Assembly: GCF_019320115.1 (NCBI RefSeq) | Contig: NC_089586.1 | Span: forward strand, 930,001 to 994,000 | Length of the DNA: 64,000 nucleotides | Source: Miscanthus floridulus | Taxonomy: Eukaryota; Streptophyta; Magnoliopsida; Poales; Poaceae | Direction: 5' to 3' | Part shown: piece by piece, positions 56,057 to 64,000 of the stretch | How positions within the stretch are numbered: position 1 is the stretch's first letter | Layout of the letters: every line of letters starts with the position of its first letter | Notes under the pieces: generated by a model | Databases searched by the model: none | The model's input: only the letters and a program-made list of their open reading frames with translations | What the model was told of the DNA's origin: nothing | Made by a program: the position numbers and the translations under genes

Positions 56057-58203
56057 TGGCAGAACCGCCCGAGATAACACACTTATGGAGGTGCTTGTCT
56101 TCCACTAGACACTAAACACCCCAAGAGCGAGCTACATCGGGCGGATTCTTTTGAGCACACCCCAAGGGAGAGCCCGAATAATCCACATTTTTCCCACAGG
56201 ATCCAATAATGAGAACGAGTTTACATTACTTAGTCCATTTCATACATCTAGAGGTCTTTGAAATACATTATTATAGGACCAAATTCAGAGTGCAGAAATT
56301 TAACAGCGGAATGAAAAGAAACATCTATCGATCAAATACAAGGATCCGTCTATGCCCACCAGAAGAATCCTTCACACAACGGCTACTCCTCAAGCACTAC
56401 CTGCAACAGGGGTAAATAACCCTAAGTACACAATGTACTCGCAAGACTTATTCGACTAGTAGGAATAGTTTCCCAACTTCAAGGATTATGATAAGCTTTA
56501 TGGTTTGCTGGGTTTCCTTTTTGTAGAAAGCAATACTAATAGTGCATCCTTATGTATGTTTATTTTTAGCGATCATGATTATTACTATATCTAGCCATTC
56601 TATGTAAGCACCTATTCTACTTTTAAGTAGGAGTTGTGCAAACAGTTCCATTTCACCACCTTTCATCTTTCAGTTCTTACTACGATGCTAGAGTGTAGAC
56701 AAGCTGTACCAGATCGCCGACGATTCATGAATTAATGTGCCTAGCTGGGTACCCCGAAACACATGTCCCGCTTGTACCCTAGGCACAAGCAGGACCAACC
56801 CACCACTCTCCTATCATGGGGTCTAGGTCCTCGTCCAAACTTGAACTCTAGGCCCCCACTCCTGAGTCCTGGACTCAGTATGGTTCTTAGACCTTCACCA
56901 TCCCCACCTCTAATTAGTCGGTCCAGAAAGAGTTGGAACCCACAACAAGAGAGCAACAAGCCTTCCCTGTGCCCATACACAAGTATGTGCTCAGGATAAT
57001 AAGTTTGTGACTTGCCTAGAGTCCATTGCAATAGCCGGTCCTTAAATGGAGATGTGGTCTCGGGCTCTCTCCACGACAATAGACTCCTCCCTACGGCGGT
57101 GGCCATGTTCCCAAGAGCCAAGGCACAAACAACATGAACAAACTCAAAAATGGGCATCAACAACTCACCCAGAACCTACAAGACGTGGTGACTTGACCGG
57201 GGATAGACTAGGTGAGTCCGGCCATGCGCACATGGCAAGCCTTGTGGTGGACAGCGGTGGCATGACCATGTCAGCGGCACTGAGAAGGTAGTGGAGGTGA
57301 AAATGGAGTGTGCATGGGATGGAGGGGAACAGGGCGAAGACACAGTGCCAAGTAATTGAAGGGAGGTGGACGGTGCAAGGCAAATTGGACGGGTGCTGCC
57401 GTTCGGTCTTAAGATGGCCGATGGCGGGAAATCTCCAATTAGAAGCTCGACACGGTGTAACTGCAGCAGTGGGCGAGCTTGGAGCGTAGCTAGGTTCCCA
57501 CTTGTGCTTCTGCCATGCGCAATTGCTCAGATTAGACTGGCGCTGCGAGCTGGCCCTAGCATGGCTCGATGATGCTGGCATGATGCCATTAAAGGCGGAG
57601 GTGATCGGGGGAGCGTAGAGTGACGCACGCCACTCAAAAGAAGTGGACATGGGCACACAGGGAAGGTTACTCGTGTGCGTATGAGTCGGCATGGCTCGTG
57701 CGGCTGTAGCATGTTAATTGGCAAGCCGACAGTGACACGGCCATGTGCTGGTGTAGTAGGCACACGCAGCAATGGCAGCGGTGACGATGCGACGTAGAGA
57801 TACATGCGCTTGCTGGCGATGATGGGTGTGGCCAAGCGATGCCATGGCACCAGCGTGGAATGACAATGGTGCCTGGCGGAGCAGAGTAGGCACAACGTGA
57901 CATGGGCAATCCTTGGGCACCAGCAGTGATGGCAGCGGCAACATGCATCTTGATGGAGAGGAGGGCCCACTGCTAGCCAGGGCTACCGACCACTGCATCC
58001 AGCCAAGCCCGACCAAGCATGCGCTTGCTCACACGACCATACAATCAGCCACACACGAAACGCCTGGTGCTCCATGGCCTCTGCTCGCTGCCTCTCTCTC
58101 CCACGACACTGTAGCCTCTCTCTCCCATACTCTCCTATTGGTCGGCTTCCATGACTCAATCCCATAGAGGAGCAACACACAGCCTGGCGACACCGATGCC
58201 GTC
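56057..58203 (-). repeat. 5' LTR of element B, abutting element C
   Basis: Plus-strand reading begins TGGCAGAACC at 56057, as at 48777, and matches the other LTR to about 58030, apart from an extra 440 bp (about 56690-57125). From 58030 to 58203 it no longer aligns with the other LTR, and then element C begins. The remainder may lie beyond the window. Confidence 0.8.
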
Positions 58204-59206
58204 TATCGGGGACCAATACTAGGGTACCCAAAGAGAAGTAGCTAATGGCCATCAACATTGATTCATTTGAGTAGTCAAGAGCACAACTATAGCTCCCTAG
58301 GTGCACGGGCCCCACCTTACTCGACTCTGGGGAGGGCTTTGCCTCACTCGACCCTTGGGTTTGTGCTCTGCCTCGCCTGACCCCTCAGGTGAGGGCTCTG
58401 TCTCGCCCAACAGGGTTCCATACCGCTGCCAACCACTCTAGGTCTAGGCGTATGGGCCTAGGTTAAAACCCTGACACCAAGGAAGAGGCCGACATGCCCC
58501 GATGTAACCCGTGGCCATGATAGACCATACCTGAGGATTCACATCAAGAACAGCATCGAGCGTGCCGATGCTATTCTGCCTAACCCTCGTATGAATGTTG
58601 ACAGGCACGTTAGTCTACCACGACGCTCGCTGAGATGGAATGGGATGCCATGACTAGAAAATGATGCCTATGCATGGCATCAGTGATGAACAGGGCCACG
58701 ACATGGAGCCATCCCTGTTGATCTCTACAGGATCAGTGGGACCTACATGAAGGACAAGAAGGACACGGCGGTCCCGATAGCCTTCTTCTCTCCTGTTGTT
58801 CTTCTCCTCTTCCTTTGCTATAACCTGCACTTTCCCTTGTCCTATAAAAGGTAAAGCAGGGCATCCCATGAAGGGGATCTGATTCAAAATGATCGATCGA
58901 CCCATCAAGACCCGATTGGATCCAAATCCACACAAGAGCACGACATGAACACACGGCTGAGTAGCGATCGAGCTTTCAGCACCCGTTCACTCCTTCCACC
59001 AGAGACTTGGGATCATTTTCCTCTCTCGCTCGTTTGTAACCCATACTATAAACTTTCAGTGCTAGTAACATGAGCAACAGCGATGAACTAGACATAGGGA
59101 CTTTCTATCCAAACCAGTATAAACCTCATGTCCTCTAAAGCACACCATCTGAGCCAGACGCGTAATACTAGAAATTAACTCATCGATGGTAATTCGAAAC
59201 ACCATA
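58204..59206 (+). repeat. 5' LTR of element C (about 1.0 kb)
   Basis: Aligns with the LTRs of element A: begins TATCGGGGACCAATACTAGG and ends before GTTGGCGCGCGAGG. It is about 320 bp shorter than A's 5' LTR, mainly because the 30 bp minisatellite has only about four units (58307-58410). The terminal dinucleotides are mutated, so ends are set by alignment. Confidence 0.88.
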
Positions 59207-61377
59207 GTTGGCGCGCGAGGTAGGGGCCTTTTGTGCGTCTCAATGACCACGCTAGGCCTTGGATGGCTAGTCATGGCATCAGCTGGGTCCTAGGCACGCA
59301 CGTGCGCTTTGGGAACCTGGACTTCATCATATCAATGGAGGGAGAGTTGGCGTAGGCTCCCATCGCCATCCAACCTCTCCACTTGGCCATCCTCGACGCG
59401 ATCACCGAGGCACTTGAGGAGCTATAGCTGCATGCATCGATGGCCTGCACCCCTAGGAGTGACTAGCTCCTCGACTTCGATTACAGGAGGCTAGAGCACT
59501 AGCTTGATGCCTTCCTAGGACCCTGATCATCCCGGGAGGACCTGTGCCACCTCACCTTCTCGTTCACCAATGTCATGATGTAGCTTGCCAAAGGAGATCC
59601 GCTCTCCCTAGAATACCTCATCTAGAGTGCCCCGATGATGCTCCCATCCAAACTACGCAACACCATAGAGAAGGTTGGCCACCTTTTTGGCACAATGCAC
59701 TCCCCCATCCCCTACGAATTATGAGTTTGTGGGGATGAATGAATATGTTATGAAATCTTTCCACGACCTCCTCATAGGAGAATCGGAGTCACCCTCTAGC
59801 TCTGACTCCAGCACAGGGAGCCATCACCCCTCTCATGAATGTTTCATGGTAGGTACCCTCGAGGGACACATCGAAAGCATCCATGAGGGAGAGGCTACCC
59901 CAATGAATGACTTCGATGATGAGGTCAAGAGGGATGCAGGGGCCCCACCTTGCCTATGGGTGGAGCAGCTGAAGGCCTAGCACCAAGAGCTCAAGGAAGC
60001 ATGACTCTAGCTCGAGCAGGAATGCACAGAGCTCAAGTGAGAGATTGAGCGCCATGGAGACGGTGGCCGTGCGCGCGCCATGGCCCACGACGTGAATCAG
60101 AGGATCATCGATGATGAAGCCCTCCCATAGTTCACCCAGGTGAGCAAGAACATCACTACCATGGTGGCCTTGCTTAGGGCTTTTGGGATGCATGACACCC
60201 GAGGATCGTCGAGCCCATCACAAGATTCACACGCTACTCGAGCATGCAGCAGCGCAGTAGGCTGAGAGCTCATTGTCCCGACGACACGAGCTCAATGCTA
60301 GCCAGCGCGCCCCCTCAAAGCAACCCAACATGGACGTGTCTGTCCACCAAGCCTAGCAAGGCAGCAGGCCACGCACCATGGTCTCAGTGTATGAGCATCT
60401 CGGCCTTCACCGTGATGCACATGACACCCTCGACCCCCACAGACATACCCATGGCGATGCGAGGGAGGGGGTGAGCCATGGCCACCACCCTCATCATGGT
60501 AGATGCTACAATAGCGGTGAGGACCAAAGCCTGAGCCCCAACTTGCTAGGACCTTAGGCCTTTGGCCGACACATCCTCAACGCCGTCCTTCCACCGTGGT
60601 ACCGACCGCCGACCAACATCCCAAAATACTCTAGGGAAATGAACCCTAGACTATGGCTTGAGGATTATCGGCTTGCTTGCCAAGCCGATGGAGTGGATAA
60701 TGATGATTTCATTATCTGCAACCTTCCATTGTTCCTGGCCGATTCGGTGCAAATGTGGTTGGAACACCTTCCACCCAACAGAATCCAATGTTGGGCGGAC
60801 CTGAAAGAGATCATTGTGGGAAACTTCTAGGGCACATATGCACATCCTAGGAACCCATGGGATCTCAAAAACTACCAATAGAAGTCTAGGGAAACTCTTT
60901 GTGGGTACATCCGGCTCTTCTCTAGGCACAACAACGAGCAGCCCAACGTCACTGACGCTGACATCATAGGAGCTTTCCTGTCTAGGACCACTTGCGAGTC
61001 CCTAGTTCACAAGCTAGGACGTAAGGGCCCACAAAGCAACAAGGAGCTCCTCAACATCGCCACCGGCCATGCCTCAGGTGAGGAGGTGGTCGAAGTGATT
61101 TTCGACCGCCTCAAAGGCAAGGCAAAGCGGGATGAGGACGTCTGTGAAGGTGCCTCCAACCATCCCAATAAGAAGAAGAACAAACAGCGATGCGAGGGCT
61201 CGCTCGTGGCCACCACCGACCGCAAGGGTGGTCAAAAGCCCACTGAGGGTACCCCAAACCACTTCGACAAGCTACTCGAAGGGCCATGCCCGAACCATAC
61301 TTTCCCCATCGAGCACCTATACAAAGGAGTGCATGCTCATGAAGCGGTTCTTGTCTAGAGGCTCCAACAAGGGGTAG
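59207..61377 (+). pseudogene. Element C gag (better preserved than in A, still broken)
   Basis: 60639-60830 is an open gag core: NPRLWLEDYRLACQADGVDN, IICNLPLFLADSVQMWLEHL and PNRIQCWADLKEI, typical of the Retrotrans_gag domain. 61086-61358 continues with a Lys-rich, nucleic-acid-binding type segment (SNHPNKKKNKQRCEG). Stops occur between, for example TAG at 60829. It ends at the deletion joint. Confidence 0.82.
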
Positions 61378-61680
61378 CATAGGAAGGAGCCTAGCTAGAT
61401 GAAGCACGCGGCATTGCCCTCCTCCACTTGGCCAAGTACCAACAAGCATTGCGTCGGTACCATAGCCATCGAGTGCGGGGTTGGGCATTTAACGTCGGGG
61501 ACCTGGTGCTCCGCCTCGTCCAAAGCAACAAGAACTGCCACAAGCTCTCTCCACCACGGGAGGGACCGTACATTGTCATGGAGATGCTCTGACTAGGCAC
61601 CTACAAGCCCAGGAGCATCAATGGCAAAGTCTTTGTCAACGCCTGGAACATCAAATAGCTATGTCGCTTTTACCCTTAAA
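61378..61680 (+). pseudogene. Element C: isolated integrase C-terminal remnant
   Basis: Just after the gag remnant the sequence matches element A from about 43450: a frame of GPY type (VGDLVL-RLVQ, KLSPPREGPYIV in worn form). The 3.8 kb that separate these parts in A are absent here. Confidence 0.85.
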
Positions 61681-64000
61681 TTTGCGCATGCTTTCTCTTA
61701 TTAGTTTTGCTACCAACTCGCTGATCTTTAGTGACCCTCGACCCCAGCAATGGCAGGGGGTCGGGCCTCACTCGAGGGCTAATAAGAGCATATCTATTCA
61801 GTGGACATTCTCTATGCTCGGCCCCTTCTTATGATAAGACCTAGAAGTGAGGGTTATGGAAACAAACGCTGAGTAAAACTAGTCGGACTGCAAGAATCCT
61901 ATGCCCCAATGGCTACAGTGTTTTTACTCACCAACGTGATCATAGTTTGTTCACCCACACCCCGACCTTTAGAGCCTTAACAACCGAAAGGGTCAGAACG
62001 CATTAACCTTTTTATACAAAAAGGGGAGAAGGGCTAAAAATCTGTTTGGCCATAACAAAATCTAAGAGCTTGTTCACTTGTTACGAGTTCGCCACCTGGC
62101 TTATCTGCCTAACTAATTTCTTAGGGGGGATGATCTCATCCTCTATCTCCATAGGTAAGTCCTATGCCAACGGGTCACCCAAGTTGATCGGATGGCTCGA
62201 GCCACTGCCGAGAGATGGGTAAGGAGAAGTAGGATGCCCCATGCGAGTTATGCCGACTCCGTCACGAACGATGGACCTAGATTCTAGTCAAACATGTCTG
62301 GTAAGAGCTCCCTGAACATGTCACTCAAGCCATCAAGGTAAATCCTATGCTAGTGGGTCACCCAAGTTGATCGGATGGCTCGGGCCACTGCTGAGAGACG
62401 GGTCACCCTTAATTTACATTCATTTTCTCTTATTAGTTTCGCTATCGACTCCACGATCTTTAAGTGACGCCCAACCCCAGCAACAACTAGGGATCAAGCC
62501 TCACTTAGGTGTTGGTAAGAGTATGTCTATTCAGTAGACATTCTCTATGCCCGACCCTTTCTCACATTAAAAACCTAGAGGCAAGGTTTGTGGAAACAAA
62601 TACTGAGTAAAGCTGGTCAGACCACAAAAAACCTATGCCCTAGTGGCTATGGCATTTTTGGTCACCAGCATGATAAGAGTTTATGGCCCACACCCCAAGC
62701 TTTAGCCTCCACCTTCCCAGGAAGGGTTTGGAGGGGCCTACTAGTGAAATCTCCATCGAGGTGAGGCCAGCAGGTCACCCAAGTTGATCAGACGGCTTGA
62801 GCCGCTGCTGAGAGATGGGTAAGGAGCAGTAGGATACCCCATGCAGGTTATGCCGACTCCGTCATGAATGACGGACCCGGATTCCACTCAAACATATCCG
62901 ATAAGAGCTCTCCGAACCCATCACTCAAGCCATCGAGGTAACTTTACCAACCCCCACTTTACTTTCCCAGTGCATGAGCATTCATTCATCCATTATCATA
63001 CATTCAAGCATCGCATATGCAATTATTGCATCACAACGCTTCACGTCGCATCATGAAGCGGTAGTTGTCTCATTCGATATGAGCGACGACTGACCAAGGT
63101 TCGAAGGCAGGCCTAGGAAGGGCTCAAGACTGCCTCATGTCAAACAGAGCTAGGGGAGAAAACATAGATGAGCCCCAGCAGCCTTTGCCCAACCCACTTA
63201 GAAGCAGATAGGATCATCTTGACCTTCTTGTTCGATCCTAACTTCAAGCCAAGCCCACAAAATCTCCATCGAGGGGAGGCCAGTGGGCCACCTGAGTCAG
63301 TCTTCAGAATGACTCGGGCATCTACTAGGAGGCGGGTTAAGTAGCAGTGTAATGCCACATGAGGGCTATGCCGACCCTGTTACGAATGATGAACCTGGAT
63401 TCCACTTGGACATGCACGTTAGCGAGCTCGCCGAGCGCGACAATCGAGCCATCGAGGCAAGTGTCGTTAGCTCAACCCCTCCGGTTGTAGAAACCACAGA
63501 CAGTGTGACGCATAAAACTCGATCGACCCCTACCGAGCCCAATGGGGCTTGAGGGCTTGAGCTACCTGACCCTGACTTAGGAATTCGATCGACCAAGGTT
63601 CGAAGGCTAGCCCGTGAAGGGCTCGAGGCTGCCTCACATCGAACAGAGCCAGGGGAGAAAGCACAGATGAGCCCCAACGGCCTTTACCCGACCCGCTCAG
63701 AAGTGGCCAGGGTCATCTCAACCTTCTCATTCGATCCTAACCTCAAGCCAAGCCCACAGAATCTCCATCGAGGAGAGGCCAGTGGGCCACTTGAGTCAGT
63801 CTCTAGAATGACTCAGGCTTCTACAGGGAGCCAGGTTAAGGAGTAGTGGAATGCCACATGAGGGCTATACCGACCCTGTAACAAATGACGGACCTAGATT
63901 CCACTTGGACATGCCTATTAGTGAGCTCACTGAGTGCGTCACTCAAGCCATCGAGGCAAGTGACGTTAGCTCAACCCCTCTGGTTGTAGAAACTACGGAC
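61681..64000 (+). repeat. Repeat-rich 3' untranslated region of element C
   Basis: Carries the blocks described for element A. In addition a segment of about 500 bp occurs twice head to tail: GACCAAGGTTCGAAGGC at 63093 and 63592, and GTTAGCTCAACCCCTC at 63466 and 63967. Element A has one copy. No gene seen. Confidence 0.8.

Larger units (their letters stand above)
48777..58203 (-). mobile_element. Element B: Tekay/Del-like chromovirus on the minus strand, inactive
   Basis: Minus-strand order: 5' LTR (58203-56057, right end cut by element C), primer-binding site TGGTACCTGAGCC (close to the usual tRNA-Met site TGGTATCAGAGC), gag, CCHC knuckle, protease, RT, RNase H, integrase with chromodomain, purine tract TTTTAGGGGGG, 3' LTR (50952-48777). 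LTRs start TGTAACACCCCC and end GGTTCTGCCA. The chromodomain, Met primer site and long LTR fit the Tekay clade (inference). Stops, shifts and LTR differences of nearly 10% in compared stretches show an old copy. Confidence 0.9.
58204..64000 (+). mobile_element. Element C: internally deleted Tat-type copy of the A family (5' part)
   Basis: 5' LTR 58204-59206, then primer-site-like GTTGGCGCGCGAGG, gag to about 61377, a direct jump to the integrase C-terminal part, then the same repeat-rich 3' untranslated region as element A. Protease, RT, RNase H and the integrase core are gone. The 3' LTR lies beyond the window. It could move only with proteins from another copy. Confidence 0.9.

Overview
The window is plant nuclear DNA made almost wholly of nested transposable elements. 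GCCGAGTGC- and GGGACTAAAGG-type CACTA subterminal repeats, grass Stowaway/Tourist/hAT MITEs, Tat and Tekay Ty3/gypsy elements and captured pieces of a grass ABCB1-type transporter point to a panicoid grass (sorghum/sugarcane/maize relatives; inference). No intact host gene was recognised. Boundaries below were found by reading terminal repeats and target-site duplications (TSDs) by eye.

Layout. 1-6047: 3' end of a young Tat-lineage Ty3/gypsy element: intact RNase H-integrase frame, then an ANTISENSE spliced gene (six exons, 963 codons, own TATA box, plant-mobile-domain-like protein), then the 3' LTR. The hexamer GCCGAT/ATCGGC recurs over 40 times in this block. 6048-10349: repeats, a 1.7 kb poly(A)-tailed retroposon with 12 bp TSDs (7011-8679), and MITEs. 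10350-22544: complete 12.2 kb CACTA element (TSD GCT) with a GRF zinc-finger/membrane gene, a decayed TNPD/tnp2 transposase, a captured fragment of unknown origin, and a decayed second gene joining Transposase_24-like, DUF8039-like and ULP1 (C48) protease parts. 22545-24460: MITEs and unassigned DNA. 24461-28441: Russian-doll nest: a Stowaway holds another Stowaway and a 193 bp-TIR Pack-type element with ABCB1 fragments; a 2.06 kb CACTA sits in that element's left TIR. 28982-34197: hAT-like MITE split by a 5.1 kb solo-LTR-like unit with about 180 bp internal periodicity.

36128-47467: complete but dead Tat-type LTR retrotransposon (A, TSD CAACT) with a 30 bp minisatellite in its LTRs. 48777 to about 58203: minus-strand Tekay-like chromovirus (B) with chromodomain, dead by stops and a lost catalytic Glu. 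58204-64000: a second copy of the A family (C), abutting B's LTR, with its protease-RT-integrase core deleted so that gag runs into the integrase tail.

In the 1-6047 element and in the large CACTA, accessory genes (mobile-domain protein, GRF protein, ULP1 protease) sit beside replication genes. The CACTA coding region carries many stops and frameshifts, whereas the Tat element at 1-6047 keeps both of its genes open. That antisense gene is the most interesting object in the window.
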